From Demequina rhizosphaerae (GTDB taxonomy: Bacteria; Actinomycetota; Actinomycetes; Actinomycetales; Demequinaceae), in the NCBI RefSeq assembly GCF_000971255.1, contig NZ_BBMC01000004.1, forward strand, positions 310,001 through 374,000: DNA of 64,000 nucleotides. The letters run 5' to 3'. A model generated the notes under the pieces. That model was not told the DNA's origin. It was given only the letters and a program-made list of their open reading frames with translations, and searched no databases. Numbering within the stretch: position 1 is the stretch's first letter; each line of letters starts with the position of its first letter. Position numbers and translations under genes: made by a program. Of this stretch, positions 20,269-30,171 are shown piece after piece.

Positions 20269-21681
20269 TCAGGAGAGGTAGGCCCCCGCGGCGGCGGAGT
20301 ACGCCTCCATGATCGCCGGCCGGGTGTCCTGGGCGGGCGCCGCGACCACGGCCAGCGGCCACTCCGGACGCGATCCGGTCAGCGCCCACGCGGCCTGCAC
20401 CGCGGCGCCCGCGGCGACGTACTCGCCGGGCTCGGGCACCTCGACGGGCACGTCGAAGACCTGGGCGGCGATGGCCTGCACGGCGGCGTTCTGCGCCGAG
20501 CCGCCCACCAGCAGCGCCCGCTTCGCGACCACGCCCGCGGACAGGATCGCCTCCATGCCCACGGCCTGCGCCGCGAGCATGCCCTCGATCGCGGCCCGGG
20601 CGATGTTCTCGCGCGTGGTGTTCGACAGGGTCATCCCGGACAGCGTCGCGGTGGCGTCGGGGAGGTTGGGGGTGCGCTCGCCCTCGAAGTAGGGAACCAG
20701 GGTGAGGCCGCCGGCGCCGGGCTCGGCCGCCATCGCCAGGTCGCCCAGCTCGTCGTAGCCGACGCCGAGCACGCGCGCGAACGCGTCGAGCACGCGCGAC
20801 GCGTTGAGCGTGCACACGAGCGGCAGGTGCTCGCCGGATGCGGACGCGAAGCCGGCGACGATGCCGGTCGCGTCGCGGAAGCCCTGCTCGGTCACGGCGA
20901 ACACGGTGCCGGACGTGCCGAGCGACACGACCACGTCGCCCACGGTCGCGCCGAGCCCGAGGCCGGCCGCGGCGTTGTCGCCCGCACCCGGCCCGACCAC
21001 GCAGCCGAGCCCGTGCACGGTGCCCGCCGACTCGCCGGGCCCGAGCACGCGCGGCACCACCGCATCGTGCCCCAGCGCGGCGACCAGCAGGTCGCGGTCG
21101 TACTCGCCGGTGGCGGGATTCCAGTACCCCGTCCCGGAGACGTCGGAGCGGTCCGTCGTGAGCTCCGTCAGCACCGGCCCCAGCGGGGACGATGCGGCGG
21201 GCCCGTAGCCCCGCAGCCGCCAGGTGAGCCAGTCGTGGGGGAGGGCGACGGCGGCCACGCGTGCCGCGTTCTCCGGCTCGGCGTCGCGCAGCCACCGCAG
21301 CTTGGTCGAGGTGAAGGACGCGACAGGCACGAGGCCGGTGCGCTCGGCGAGCGCCTCCGCCCCGAACTCCGCCACGAGGTCCGCCGCGGCACCGGCCGAG
21401 CGGGTGTCGTTCCACAGCAGCGCGTCGCGCACCACCGTGCCGTCCTCGGACAGCGCGACCATGCCGTGCTGCTGGCCGCCCACGGAGATCGCGGCGACGT
21501 CGTCGAGGCCGCCGGCCTCCTCGAGCGCGGCCTGCAGCGCGTCCCACCAGCGCTCGGGGTCGACGGACGTGCCGTCGGGGTGCGAGGCGCGGCCCTGGCG
21601 CACCACGGCGCCGGACTCGAGGTCGCGGACCACGACCTTGCAGGACTGGGTGGACGAGTCGACTCCGGCGACGAGCGTCAT
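20269..21681 (-). CDS. xylB: Xylulokinase
   Basis: The 470-residue FGGY-family sugar kinase starts with the phosphate-binding [10 protein letters not shown], and has the substrate-binding GGQQHGMV segment and the FGGY-type C-terminal ATP-binding region ([17 protein letters not shown]). It phosphorylates D-xylulose to xylulose 5-phosphate for the pentose phosphate pathway. It lies 90 bases behind xylA on the same strand and completes the xylose branch. Length is normal for XylB. Confidence 0.94.
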   Translation of the reverse strand: MTLVAGVDSSTQSCKVVVRDLESGAVVRQGRASHPDGTSVDPERWWDALQAALEEAGGLDDVAAISVGGQQHGMVALSEDGTVVRDALLWNDTRSAGAAADLVAEFGAEALAERTGLVPVASFTSTKLRWLRDAEPENAARVAAVALPHDWLTWRLRGYGPAASSPLGPVLTELTTDRSDVSGTGYWNPATGEYDRDLLVAALGHDAVVPRVLGPGESAGTVHGLGCVVGPGAGDNAAAGLGLGATVGDVVVSLGTSGTVFAVTEQGFRDATGIVAGFASASGEHLPLVCTLNASRVLDAFARVLGVGYDELGDLAMAAEPGAGGLTLVPYFEGERTPNLPDATATLSGMTLSNTTRENIARAAIEGMLAAQAVGMEAILSAGVVAKRALLVGGSAQNAAVQAIAAQVFDVPVEVPEPGEYVAAGAAVQAAWALTGSRPEWPLAVVAAPAQDTRPAIMEAYSAAAGAYLS

Positions 21682-21719
21682 GCGGCGGGCCTTTCAGCGG
21701 TCAGGAAGGGGAGAGGCGC

Positions 21720-21751
21720 CCCGCCCGCCCCAAGGAGGAAGGACGGGCGGG
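21720..21751 (-). terminator. Intercistronic hairpin between xylA and xylB
   Basis: The arms CCCGCCCG and CGGGCGGG (8 bp, 21720-21727 and 21744-21751) flank a 16-base loop in the 90-base gap between the two genes. It may lower xylB expression or stabilise the xylA message; there is no T-tract. Confidence 0.5.
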
Positions 21752-21771
21752 ACGCCGGGAGGGGGGAAGGA

Positions 21772-22962
21772 TCAGCGGGCACCCATGAGGTGCTCGACGG
21801 CGAGCTGCTGGAGGCGGACGTAGCCGAACCCCTTGCCGTCGAAGTACGCGTCGGGGTCGAAGTCCTCGTAGGCGGAGGTGTCGGCCAGCAGGTCGGCGGT
21901 GGTCTCGCCCTCGCCGAGCGTGGTCTGCGCGAGCTCGCCCTGGCGGGTGGCCGCGATGGCCTCCTGGACCTCGGGGTCGGCGCGGAAGGCCGCGGCGCGC
22001 TCCTTGAGGATGAGGTACATCCGCATGTTCGCCTTGGCCGACTCCCACACGCCGTCGAAGTCCTCGGTGCGCGAGGGCTTGTAGTCGAAGTGGCGCGGGC
22101 CGGTGTACGCCGGCGAGCCGTTCGGGCCGCCGTTCTCCAGCAGGTCGACCAGCGAGAAGGCGTTGATGAGGTCGCCGTGGCCGAACACGAGATCCTGGTC
22201 GTACTTGATGCCGCGCTGGCCGTTGAGGTCGATGTGGAACAGCTTGCCGTGGTCGAGCGCCTGCGCGATGCCCGCGGTGAAGTTGAGGCCGGCCATCTGC
22301 TCGTGGCCCACCTCGGGGTTGAGGCCCACCAGCTCGGGGTGGTCGAGCGTGTTGATGAACGCCATCGCGTGGCCGACGGTCGGCAGCAGGATGTCGCCGC
22401 GGGGCTCGTTCGGCTTGGGCTCGATCGCGAACTTGAGGTCATAGCCCTTCTCGAGCACGTAGTCGCCGAAGATGTTGGCGGCCTCCCGGTAGCGCTCGAG
22501 CGCGACGCGGATGTCCTTGGAGAAGTCGTACTCCGCGCCCTCGCGGCCGCCCCACATGACGAAGGTCTTCGCGCCCAGCTCGGCGGCGAGGTCGATGTTG
22601 CGCAGGATCTTGCGGATGGTGAAGCGGCGCACGTCGCGCGCGTTGGAGGTGACTCCGCCGTCCTTGAAGACGGGGTGCGAGAACGTGTTCGTGGTGATCA
22701 TCGGGATCTTCATCCCGGTCTCGTCGCACGCCTTCTTGAGCGCGTCGATCGCCGCGCGGCGGTCCGCGTCCGACGACCCGAACGGGAACAGGTCGTCGTC
22801 GTGGAAGGTCATGCCGTACGCGCCCAGCTCGGCCAGCTTGTGGATGGCCTCGACCGGGTCCAGGGCGCCGCGGGTGGCGGAGCCGAACGGGTCGGCGGCG
22901 GGCCAACCGATGGTCCAGAGGCCGAACGTGAAGTGGTCGGCGGGGGTGGGGGTGAAGGACAT
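21772..22962 (-). CDS. xylA: Xylose isomerase
   Basis: The 396-residue enzyme is a class I (actinomycete-type) xylose isomerase by length and by the lack of the long N-terminal extension. Recognisable are the active-site His region [11 protein letters not shown], the metal-binding Glu in [25 protein letters not shown] and the late [11 protein letters not shown] loop. It converts D-xylose to D-xylulose. The ATG at 22962 begins the classic [15 protein letters not shown] start of the family. It is divergent from a ROK regulator, with an operator-like palindrome in between, and is followed by xylB. Confidence 0.97.
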   Translation of the reverse strand: MSFTPTPADHFTFGLWTIGWPAADPFGSATRGALDPVEAIHKLAELGAYGMTFHDDDLFPFGSSDADRRAAIDALKKACDETGMKIPMITTNTFSHPVFKDGGVTSNARDVRRFTIRKILRNIDLAAELGAKTFVMWGGREGAEYDFSKDIRVALERYREAANIFGDYVLEKGYDLKFAIEPKPNEPRGDILLPTVGHAMAFINTLDHPELVGLNPEVGHEQMAGLNFTAGIAQALDHGKLFHIDLNGQRGIKYDQDLVFGHGDLINAFSLVDLLENGGPNGSPAYTGPRHFDYKPSRTEDFDGVWESAKANMRMYLILKERAAAFRADPEVQEAIAATRQGELAQTTLGEGETTADLLADTSAYEDFDPDAYFDGKGFGYVRLQQLAVEHLMGAR

Positions 22963-22993
22963 CGCTTCTCCAGTCGTCGTCGAGCGGGTTAAA

Positions 22994-23012
22994 ATGTTCC
23001 CGCAGAAAACAT
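22994..23012. promoter_or_regulatory. Putative ROK (XylR) operator between xylA and the regulator
   Basis: An imperfect palindrome of 19 bp, ATGTTCCC-GCA-GAAAACAT (arms 8 bp, centre 3 bp), lies in a conspicuously AT-rich patch 32 bases upstream of the xylA start. The setting, between a ROK repressor and xylA, matches known xylose operators; binding by the neighbouring protein is inferred. Confidence 0.65.
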
Positions 23013-23235
23013 ATACCCGCGCCGGGGTCCCGTCAAAGCGCCACGGCACGATGCGGGCCGCGGCCGAGCGGCGGCCGTCCCGCGGGGTGCCGGGGTGCCT
23101 CGAGCCGCGTGCAGGGCGCCCCGGGCCCGGTCTCGAGGCGTCCCGGAACCGAGCGCCGGGCGCCCCGGCCGCATGCGCGGCGCGTCCCGGTCGGGGCGGC
23201 GGGACGGGCATACTTGCGGGCACGGAGGAGGAGCG

Positions 23236-24396
23236 ATGGGCGACGATCTGGCAAGCGCGGCGGTGCCGGCGCACACGTCGGTGGCGCGCGGCAGCCGCAA
23301 CGACAACACGCGACGGCACAACCTGTCGTCCCTGCTCACAGCCGTCCACTACGGCGGACCGCTCACCCGCGCGCAGCTGACGCGCGACACGGGTCTCAAC
23401 CGCTCGACCATCGGCGGGCTCGTCACCGAGCTCGCGCAGCTCGGCCTCGTCGTCGAGGACGCCGCGGCGGAGACCGGCGCCGTGGGGCGTCCGAGCCTCA
23501 TCGTCCGCCCCCGCCGAGACGTCGCCGCGCTCGCGCTGCACCCCGACGTCGACGCGATCGAGCTCGGCGCCGTCGCGATCGACGGCACGGTCCTCGCGCG
23601 CCGCCGCGCCTCGGTCGACGCGCCGCCCACCCCGCAGGACGCCGCGGCCTTCGCGTGGGAGGCCGCGCGGGAGATCGCCGACGAGCTCGCGGGCCTGCGG
23701 GTCGTCGGCGCCGCCGCGGCCGTCCCCGGCCTGGTCGCCGTCGACAGCGCCACGGTCGTGGACGCGCCCCACCTCGGCTGGCGCGGCGTCGACTTCCGGG
23801 AGCTGCTCGCGGAGGCGCTCACGCTGCCGGTCGTGGTCGGCAACGACGCGAACATGGGCCTGCGCGCCGAGTGGAGCTTCGGCGCGGCGCGCGGCGTCGA
23901 CACCGTGGTGTACCTCAACGGCTCGGCGTCCGGCATCGGCGGCGCTGCCCTCGTGGGCGGCCGCATGCTGCGCGGCGGCCGCGGCTACGGCGGCGAGTTC
24001 GGCCACATGATGATCCGCTCCGACGGCGATCGCTGCTCGTGCGGCCGCTTCGGGTGCCTCGAGACCGAGCTCAACGCGGAGCGGCTCGACGCCGCCGCCC
24101 ACGACGACGCCGCGCTCGACGTGCTCGCGGCGACCCTCGCGGCCGCGATCGCCAACCTCGAGTGCGCCTTCGACCCCGACCTCGTGCTCCTCGGCGGCTA
24201 CCTCGGCGCGCTCTACGACGTCCGCCGCGGCCTCGTCGACGCCCGGGTGGCGGAGCTCGCCTTCCGTCCCGAGGCGGAGGACGTCGCGATCGCCCGCACC
24301 GCGCTCGGCGGGAACCGCCTGCTCATCGGCGCGGCCGAGCGGGCCTTCGCGGCCCTCCTCCAGGACCCGGCCGGCGTCCCGCTCGTCGCGCTCTGA
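23236..24396 (+). CDS. ROK-family transcriptional regulator (probable xylose repressor)
   Basis: The 386-residue protein has an N-terminal MarR-like winged helix (about 28-80: [20 protein letters not shown]), a ROK sugar-binding/kinase-like fold and the zinc loop [10 protein letters not shown]. The extra N-terminal HTH distinguishes it from ROK sugar kinases. Start ATG 23236 follows a GGAGGAG ribosome-binding site. Divergent orientation to xylAB and the palindrome between them make it the likely xylose-responsive repressor of that operon. Confidence 0.9.
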   Translation: MGDDLASAAVPAHTSVARGSRNDNTRRHNLSSLLTAVHYGGPLTRAQLTRDTGLNRSTIGGLVTELAQLGLVVEDAAAETGAVGRPSLIVRPRRDVAALALHPDVDAIELGAVAIDGTVLARRRASVDAPPTPQDAAAFAWEAAREIADELAGLRVVGAAAAVPGLVAVDSATVVDAPHLGWRGVDFRELLAEALTLPVVVGNDANMGLRAEWSFGAARGVDTVVYLNGSASGIGGAALVGGRMLRGGRGYGGEFGHMMIRSDGDRCSCGRFGCLETELNAERLDAAAHDDAALDVLAATLAAAIANLECAFDPDLVLLGGYLGALYDVRRGLVDARVAELAFRPEAEDVAIARTALGGNRLLIGAAERAFAALLQDPAGVPLVAL

Positions 24397-24481
24397 CCCG
24401 AGCGCGCGCCTCGCCGACGTGCGGCCGACGCGCGACCGGCGCGCGGCCCGCGCACTTCGCCGTCCCTGGCAGACTGGCGGC

Positions 24482-25432
24482 ATGATCACCGTCTCCGTGC
24501 CCTCCCAGGCCGTCGCCGACGCGCTCGGCGACGTCGGCCCCGACGCCCGCGTCATCGTGTGGGATCCCGCCGAGTCCGACCCGCCGGAAGAGGAGCGCGA
24601 GCGCATCACCATCGCGTGCCTCGCGCACTTCACGGGCGGCCGCCGCCTCTACGGGCGCCTCGCGGACTGCCCCGATCTCAAGGTGATCCAGATCGCGTCC
24701 GCCGGGTACGAGCATGCGGTCCCGTTCGTCCCGCCGGGCGTGTCCCTCGCGAACGCCCGCGGGGTCCACGACACCCGCGTCGCGGAGATGACGCTCGCCC
24801 TCGCGCTCGCCTCGCAGCGCCGCCTCCCGCAGTTCCTCGACGCGCAGCGCCGCGGCGTGTGGGAGCAGGACTTCCAAGCACCGTCGCTCGCGGACTCCCG
24901 CGCGCTGATCGTGGGCTACGGCTCCATCGGTGCGGCGATCGCCGCCCGCCTGCGCGCGTGCGAGGTGCAGGTAGAGGGCGTCGCCCGCACTGCGCGCATC
25001 GCGCCGGACGGCACCGTCGTCCACGCCGCGGACGACCTCCTCAGCCTGCTCCCGCACCAGGACCTCGTCATCGTGGTCACCCCCCACAGCGAGGACACGG
25101 ACAAGCTCGTCGACGCGGGCTTCCTCGCCGCGATGCGGGACGATGCGCTGATCGTCAACGTGGGTCGCGGCAAGGTGGTCGACACCGATGCGCTGCTCGC
25201 GGAGCTCGCGACCGGCCGCCTGCGCGCCGCGCTCGACGTCACGGACCCGGAGCCGCTGCCCGAGGGTCACGCGCTGTGGTCGGCGCCGAACTGCATCATC
25301 GTGCCGCACGTCGCCGGCGTCGAGCACCTCACCAACCGGCGCTACACGGACCTCGTGCGCGCGCAGGTGGAGGCGCGACGGCACGGCGACGACCCGGTCA
25401 ACTTCGTGATGATGGGCGCCTTCCCCGCGTAA
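24482..25432 (+). CDS. D-isomer-specific 2-hydroxyacid dehydrogenase family protein
   Basis: The 316-residue NAD(P)-dependent oxidoreductase has the Rossmann motif [10 protein letters not shown] (145-154) and the family's catalytic set: Arg229 in NVGRG, Glu257 in DPEPLP and His276 in VPHVAG. Members interconvert 2-oxo acids and D-2-hydroxy acids (glyoxylate, hydroxypyruvate, phosphoglycerate and others). It is the only gene of its unit, 85 bases after the ROK regulator on the same strand. The substrate cannot be told from the sequence. Confidence 0.9.
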   Translation: MITVSVPSQAVADALGDVGPDARVIVWDPAESDPPEEERERITIACLAHFTGGRRLYGRLADCPDLKVIQIASAGYEHAVPFVPPGVSLANARGVHDTRVAEMTLALALASQRRLPQFLDAQRRGVWEQDFQAPSLADSRALIVGYGSIGAAIAARLRACEVQVEGVARTARIAPDGTVVHAADDLLSLLPHQDLVIVVTPHSEDTDKLVDAGFLAAMRDDALIVNVGRGKVVDTDALLAELATGRLRAALDVTDPEPLPEGHALWSAPNCIIVPHVAGVEHLTNRRYTDLVRAQVEARRHGDDPVNFVMMGAFPA

Positions 25433-25470
25433 GCCCCCCTTCCGCGGGGAAGGCACCGCCCCTCAGCTGT

Positions 25471-25505
25471 GGCGCCCCTCGCGGGCCGTCGAACCCGCGG
25501 GCGCC
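25471..25505 (+). terminator. Hairpin downstream of the 2-hydroxyacid dehydrogenase gene
   Basis: GGCGCC-CCT-CGCGGG pairs with CCCGCGGGCGCC across a short loop, with a three-base bulge in the left arm. It lies 38 bases after the stop, between convergent genes, and could stop transcription from both sides. Confidence 0.5.
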
Positions 25506-25583
25506 TCACCCCGCCAGGCTAGGCACAGGTCGGCGCCGATGCGCGGCGGTTGTGACCATTTCGTGACCAACCGGGCGAATCCG

Positions 25584-25943
25584 TCAGTCGCCGTCCTTGA
25601 GCGCGATCCACGCGGCCACGATCGACGCGAGTTCCTCGCGCCGCTCCTCCGCCTCGTCGACGGACGCGAAGGTCATGGTCCGCGCCTCCTTGCCGTCGCC
25701 CGTGAGGTGCGGGTGCTCGCCGGGGATGAGCGCGCCCTTGTGGAACATCAGCGTCGCGTGCTGGCGCGAGCGCGGGAAGAAGCTCGCGAGGTTGCCGCGG
25801 TACGTGAACGTGGGCGCCTGCCATTTGATGCACTCGCCCATGCGCGGGTCCGCGTCGAGCACGATGCGGCGCACCCGCTCGACCACGTCCTTCATCGGGT
25901 TGTCGTAGGACGCCATCCAGGCGTCGACCTCGTTGTCCGCCAT
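25584..25943 (-). CDS. DUF1801 (YdhG-like) domain protein
   Basis: The 119-residue protein has the DUF1801 pattern: a start with DAWMASYDNPMKDVVERVR, then IKWQAPTFTY and a later MFHKGA. The fold is the small YdhG/frataxin-like one, and function is unknown. It lies just nine bases before the end of the ogt gene on the same strand, so it is probably the last gene of the repair operon ada-alkA, ogt, this gene reading leftwards. Confidence 0.8.
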   Translation of the reverse strand: MADNEVDAWMASYDNPMKDVVERVRRIVLDADPRMGECIKWQAPTFTYRGNLASFFPRSRQHATLMFHKGALIPGEHPHLTGDGKEARTMTFASVDEAEERREELASIVAAWIALKDGD

Positions 25944-25952
25944 CCCTCGAGG

Positions 25953-26432
25953 CTAGCCCCGCTCGTGCGCGAGCAGCCACCGCTTGCGCTCGATGCCGCC
26001 CGCGTAGCCGGTGAGCGACCCGTCCGCGCCGACCACCCGGTGGCACGGCACGGCGACCGTGAGCGGGTTGCGCCCGATGGCCGCGGCGACGGCGCGCGTC
26101 GCGGTCGGCCGCCCGATGCGGGCCGCGACCTGCGCGTACGTGCGGGTCTCGCCCGCGGGGATCTCGCGCAGCGCCTCCCACACCTCGCGCTGGAAGTCCG
26201 TGCCCGGGGCGACCGCGTCGACCGGCACGTCGGCGGCCTCGCCCGAGAAGTAGGCCGCGAAGGCGGCCTCCGCGCGGTCGAGCGCGTCGTCCGCCGCGGG
26301 CGCCTCGAGCGCGTCGAGCTCGGGCCGGCGCCGGTGGTCGGCGAAGTAGGCCCCGCGCAGGGCGCCGTCGGCGGCGACCAGCGTGAGCGGGCCCAGCGGG
26401 GTGGCGACGTCGCGTCGCGTGAGCGTGGTCAT
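25953..26432 (-). CDS. ogt: Methylated-DNA-protein-cysteine methyltransferase
   Basis: The 159-residue protein carries the acceptor cysteine C130 in AVPCHRVVG, preceded by the recognition helix TYAQVAARIGRPTATRAV. It removes alkyl groups from O6-alkylguanine by a suicide transfer. The ATG at 26432 overlaps the stop of the Ada-AlkA fusion gene by four bases (ATGA), so both repair functions are made from one message. Full length for Ogt. Confidence 0.95.
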   Translation of the reverse strand: MTTLTRRDVATPLGPLTLVAADGALRGAYFADHRRRPELDALEAPAADDALDRAEAAFAAYFSGEAADVPVDAVAPGTDFQREVWEALREIPAGETRTYAQVAARIGRPTATRAVAAAIGRNPLTVAVPCHRVVGADGSLTGYAGGIERKRWLLAHERG

Positions 26433-27907
26433 GGGATCCGTCCTTCCGTCACCGCGGTCCACAGGTGCATGGCCGCGTAGGCCCGCCAGGGCCGCCAGGC
26501 CTCGGCGGAGGCCGCGAGGGCGCGGGCGTCGAGCCCGGCCGCCTTCTGCAGCACGAGGTCGCCCGCCGGGAACGCGTCCGGGTCGCCGAGCGCCCGCAAC
26601 GCCACGTACTCCGCGGTCCACGGGCCGATGCCGGGGATCGCGAGCAGCGCCGCACGTGCCTGGGCGCGATCCGCGCCGGGCCCGAGGTCCAGCGACCCGT
26701 CGAGGATCGCGCGCGCCGCCGCGGAGATCGCCCGCCAGCGCGCCTGCGGCACGAGGCCGATCGCCGGGTCGACGTCCGCGAGCGCCTCGGGGGAGGGGAA
26801 CACGCGCCCCACCCCGGCCGGGACGCTTGGTACTCCGGGATCGGCGCCCGACGCCTCTCCCGGGACGCTCAGCACTCCTCCGAAGCGCTCGACCATGGTG
26901 CCGAGCGTCCGCCGCGCCCCGGCGACGCTCACCTGCTGGCCGACGATCGCCCGCACCACCATCTCGAACGGGTCCACCGCGCCCGGCACGCGCAGTCCTG
27001 GCACGGCCGCGACGAGCGGCGCGAGGAGGGAGGATGCGGCGAGCGCCTCGTCCACCGCCGCCGGGTCCGCGTCGAGGTCGAGCAGGCGCCGGCACCGCGC
27101 GACCGCGGCGCCCAGGTCGCGCACGTCCGCCAGGGCGAGCCGCGCCCGCACGTGTCCCTCGGCTGCCTCGAGCGCGACCGTGCCACCGCCGTGCGGCAGG
27201 CGCATCGTCCGCGCGTACGTGCGGCCGTCCCAGGTCTCGGCGCCCTCGACGGCCCGCGCGCCGACGAACGCGAGGGTGCGACCCGCGGCGGCGGGCGCCC
27301 GGTGGCGCAGCCGCAGCTCGAGGGTCGTCGGGCCCGCGGAGGCCGTCCCGCCCGCGCGGCGCCGCACCTCGCTCGGCGTGAGCGCCCACGCGGTCCGCGC
27401 GGCGTCGTTGAACTGCCGCACCGAGCCGAATCCTGCGGCGTATGCGACGTCGGCGACCGGCAGCGCGGTCGTCTCGAGCAGCGTGCGCGCGTGGTGGAGC
27501 CGGTGCGCGATGGCGAGCGCCTGCGGGCTCGCGCCCAGCTCGTCGACGAGCACCCGGGAGACGTGCCGCTCGGTGTAGCCCAGCCGGCGGGCGAGGCCCG
27601 CGACGCCCTCGCGCTCGACCACGCCGTCGTCGATGAGCCGCACCGCGCGGCTCGCGACGTCCTCGCCCACCTTCCAGCGGGGCGAGCCCGGCGCATCGTC
27701 CGGGAAGCAGCGCCGGCACGAGCGGAAGCCCGCCCGCTGCGCCGCCGCGGCACTCGGGTAGAACGTGACGTTCGCCCGCGCGGGGGTGCGCGCGGGGCAC
27801 GACGGCCGGCAGTAGATGCCCGTGGTGCGGACGGCCGTGACGAACTGCCCGTCGTAGCGCGCGTCCTTGCCGCGGATCACCGCGTAGCGCGTCTCGTCGT
27901 CCCACAT
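26429..27907 (-). CDS. Ada-AlkA fusion: methylation-sensing regulator and 3-methyladenine DNA glycosylase
   Basis: The 492-residue protein joins an Ada N-terminal zinc domain (C33, C37, C64, C67; C33 is the expected methyl acceptor), an AraC-type HTH region (about 82-185) and an AlkA-like glycosylase (about 190-492) with the helix-hairpin-helix IPGIGPWTAEY and the catalytic Asp in FPAGDLVLQ. It senses alkyl damage, activates repair genes and excises alkylated bases. The ATG at 27907 is preferred; a GTG two codons earlier (27913) is possible. A 59-base dispersed repeat lies in frame and adds a Ser/Pro/Gly-rich segment at about residues 344-363 (VLSVPGEASG...), where relatives have a short loop. 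Confidence 0.93.
   Translation of the reverse strand: MWDDETRYAVIRGKDARYDGQFVTAVRTTGIYCRPSCPARTPARANVTFYPSAAAAQRAGFRSCRRCFPDDAPGSPRWKVGEDVASRAVRLIDDGVVEREGVAGLARRLGYTERHVSRVLVDELGASPQALAIAHRLHHARTLLETTALPVADVAYAAGFGSVRQFNDAARTAWALTPSEVRRRAGGTASAGPTTLELRLRHRAPAAAGRTLAFVGARAVEGAETWDGRTYARTMRLPHGGGTVALEAAEGHVRARLALADVRDLGAAVARCRRLLDLDADPAAVDEALAASSLLAPLVAAVPGLRVPGAVDPFEMVVRAIVGQQVSVAGARRTLGTMVERFGGVLSVPGEASGADPGVPSVPAGVGRVFPSPEALADVDPAIGLVPQARWRAISAAARAILDGSLDLGPGADRAQARAALLAIPGIGPWTAEYVALRALGDPDAFPAGDLVLQKAAGLDARALAASAEAWRPWRAYAAMHLWTAVTEGRIP
26820..26878. repeat. Dispersed 59-bp repeat inside alkA (two GGGACRCYYRGYACTCC boxes)
   Basis: Two 17-base boxes, GGGACGCTTGGTACTCC (26820-26836) and GGGACGCTCAGCACTCC (26862-26878), are spaced 42 bases start to start around a shared core (TCGGCG..GACGCCTC). 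The same arrangement, spaced 41 bases, occurs in the gap after ilvE (55834-55891). The alkA copy is a multiple of three in effect and leaves the frame open. Confidence 0.75.
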
Positions 27908-28015
27908 GCCCACGAGTGTGACGCATGCGGGCGTGCTCGCGCTCGCGGTGATCGGACATGGCGGCGGGGTGGGATCGCCCCTCGGCGGCGATCCCGGCCC
28001 GGCGCCGTCGGTCGG

Positions 28016-28342
28016 TCAGGTGGAGGGTGCTGAAGGCGTCATCGCATGCCTCGCGGCGAGCACGAGGTAGACGACGTTGGCGGCCGCGGCGACGCCGTAG
28101 CCGAGCGTGAGTCCCAGCCGCGCGCGGCTCTCGGCCCGCGCGTCGCCCGCGCGGACGGCGCGCAGGGCGAGGTGGCCGAGCACGATCGCGGCGGGGAAGA
28201 GCAGGGCGGCCCCGGCGGCCACCGAGGCGTCCGCGAGCCAGTCCCTGCGCTCGCCGGGGCGGCGGCCGAGATACGGGTAGTAGCCGTGCGGCAGCTCGGG
28301 GTGTCCCACGTAGCCGAGGTACTCGGGGGGTGCGGGTGTCAT
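28016..28342 (-). CDS. Small two-helix membrane protein (DUF4190-like)
   Basis: A 108-residue protein with a Pro/Gly/Tyr-rich N-terminal segment and two hydrophobic helices (about 38-62 and 76-98) separated by a charged loop (RAGDARAESRARLG). The arrangement resembles DUF4190-type membrane proteins of Actinobacteria, whose function is unknown. It stands alone between the Ada-AlkA gene and the photolyase gene. Confidence 0.7.
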   Translation of the reverse strand: MTPAPPEYLGYVGHPELPHGYYPYLGRRPGERRDWLADASVAAGAALLFPAAIVLGHLALRAVRAGDARAESRARLGLTLGYGVAAAANVVYLVLAARHAMTPSAPST

Positions 28343-28475
28343 GGCAGCTCCTTCCCGGCGCCGCTAGGGAGGGCGGCGGCCGGGGCCGTGCGCCCGGGGG
28401 CGCCCTCGCTGGCGGGCTCCACGCTACGGCCGGCGTGTGTCGGGCACGTGACGGCCGGGAAATAACTCTGTTACG

Positions 28476-29804
28476 TCAGGACGATGCGCGGGCCGCCTTG
28501 CCGCGCTTGAGGTCGGCGAGTGCTACGGCCCGCTCGGCGGCATGGTCGACCATCGGCGCGGGGTAGGCGGGGGTGTCGACCTCGGCGACCCAGCGCTGGA
28601 CGTAGCGGCGGTCCGGGTCGTAGCGGTCGGCCTGCGACGCGGGGTTGAAGATCCGGAAGAACGGCGCCGCGTCCCGGCCGGTGCCTGCCACCCACTGCCA
28701 GTTGAGCTGGTTCTGCGCGTGGTCGTAGTCGAGCAGCGCGCGCCGGAAGTAGGAGGCGCCGCGCTGCCACGGCAGGTGCAGGTCCTTGACGAGGAAGCTG
28801 GCGACGACCATGCGGACGCGGTTGTGCATCGTGCCCGTGGCGGCGAGCTGGCGCATGCCCGCGTCGACGAGCGGGAAGCCCGTGCGGCCGTCCCGCCACG
28901 CCATGTACGCCTCGTCCGCCTCGGCGCCCGCGGCCCACGCGTCCTCGGGCAGGGCCGGTGTGAGGGACTCGTGCTGCGCGCGCGGATGCCGGAAGAGCAC
29001 GTCCGCGTGGAACTCGCGCCACGCGAGCTCCGACTCGAGCTTCCGGGCCGCCTCGCCGCGCACTGCCACCGTCGCCGCCAAGACGGTGCGCGGGTGGATC
29101 TGGCCGTACGCGAGCGGCACCGACAGGTGCGAGGTCGAGTCGAGGTCCGGGCGGTCGCGCTCCGTGGCGTAGCGGGCGAGGTCGCCGTCGACGTAGTCGG
29201 CCCAGGTCTCGAGCACGCGCTCCTCGCGGAACTCGTGCTGCTCGGCGAGGAGGTCGTCGGCGTCGCCGTGGGCCGCCTCCTGGTCGAGGTCGACGTCGGA
29301 GCCGACGCGCGCGAAGCCTCCCGGGTCCGCATGGTCGGCGGGTCCCCGCCAGCCGTGCCCGCGCCACGCGTGCGAGAAGGGGGTGAAGACCTTGTACTCC
29401 GTGCCGTCGGACTTCACCACGCGTCCCGGTGCCACGGCGTACGGGGTGCCGACCAGCCGCAGCTCGCGGCCGTCCGCCTCGAGCGCCGCCGCGACGGCGT
29501 CTTGCGCCCGGATCCCCGCGGGCGAGGCCTCGCGCGCCGCGAGCACCACCCGCGCATCGTGCTCCCGCGCGACGGCGAGGATCACGTCGGCGGCATCGCC
29601 GCGCCGCACCCCGACGGCGCCGCCGGTGTCCGCGCGCAGGCTCCACAGCACCCGCGCGAGGTGGGCGCGCCGGCGTCCCGACCACAGGTGGACGCCGCGG
29701 CTCCACGCGAAGACCGCCGCCGCCGGCCCCTCCTCTTGCGCCGCGAGCAGCGCCGGGTTGTCCGCGAGGCGCGCGTCGCGCCGGATCCACCACACCGCAG
29801 TCAT
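28476..29804 (-). CDS. phr: Deoxyribodipyrimidine photolyase
   Basis: The 442-residue flavoprotein has the N-terminal antenna-binding Rossmann domain (starts AVWWIRRDARLADNPAL) and the C-terminal FAD domain with TSHLSVPLAYGQIHPR, DAGMRQL, NRVRMVVASFLVKDL and DYDHAQNQLNWQW. It splits UV-induced cyclobutane pyrimidine dimers with blue light. Together with ogt and the Ada-AlkA fusion it makes this stretch rich in DNA repair genes. The last codons (ASS and stop) contain a GGACGATGCG motif on the complementary strand. Confidence 0.95.
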   Translation of the reverse strand: MTAVWWIRRDARLADNPALLAAQEEGPAAAVFAWSRGVHLWSGRRRAHLARVLWSLRADTGGAVGVRRGDAADVILAVAREHDARVVLAAREASPAGIRAQDAVAAALEADGRELRLVGTPYAVAPGRVVKSDGTEYKVFTPFSHAWRGHGWRGPADHADPGGFARVGSDVDLDQEAAHGDADDLLAEQHEFREERVLETWADYVDGDLARYATERDRPDLDSTSHLSVPLAYGQIHPRTVLAATVAVRGEAARKLESELAWREFHADVLFRHPRAQHESLTPALPEDAWAAGAEADEAYMAWRDGRTGFPLVDAGMRQLAATGTMHNRVRMVVASFLVKDLHLPWQRGASYFRRALLDYDHAQNQLNWQWVAGTGRDAAPFFRIFNPASQADRYDPDRRYVQRWVAEVDTPAYPAPMVDHAAERAVALADLKRGKAARASS

Positions 29805-29853
29805 GCCACCTCCAACGCGGCGAGCCCGCCGCGGGATTCCGGCGGGCGGCGGC

Positions 29854-30171
29854 TCACGTCTCCGGTTCGGGAGTGACGAGCTCGGCTCCGCCCTTGCGCA
29901 CCACGATGCGGTCGGGCGGGCAGACGGGGCCCCCGACGGTGAGGACCGTGCCGTCCTCCAGCGTGACGACCACGTCGCCGTCGGTGCAGCCGAGGTCGAG
30001 GTAGATGATCCCGCCGTTGGCCTCGACGTAGGTGACGTCGTCGTCGACGTTCACCTCGATCCGCGCATCGGTCTCGTTGGTGATCTCGAGGCCGCCGGCG
30101 TCGGTGCAGCCGGCGAGCGCGACGACCGCGAGCACCGTGGCCACGATGCTCGCCCTGCGACGACCGGGCAT
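29854..30171 (-). CDS. Putative lipoprotein of unknown function
   Basis: With the ATG at 30171 (good GGAAGG ribosome-binding site seven bases before it) the protein has 105 residues: a basic n-region, a hydrophobic core and a lipobox VALAGC. The mature part is a small, beta-rich, acidic domain with two further Cys (LDLGCTDGD and GGPVCPPDR) that could form a disulfide. I do not recognise the family. A GTG two codons upstream (30177) is an alternative start. Confidence 0.75.
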   Translation of the reverse strand: MPGRRRASIVATVLAVVALAGCTDAGGLEITNETDARIEVNVDDDVTYVEANGGIIYLDLGCTDGDVVVTLEDGTVLTVGGPVCPPDRIVVRKGGAELVTPEPET

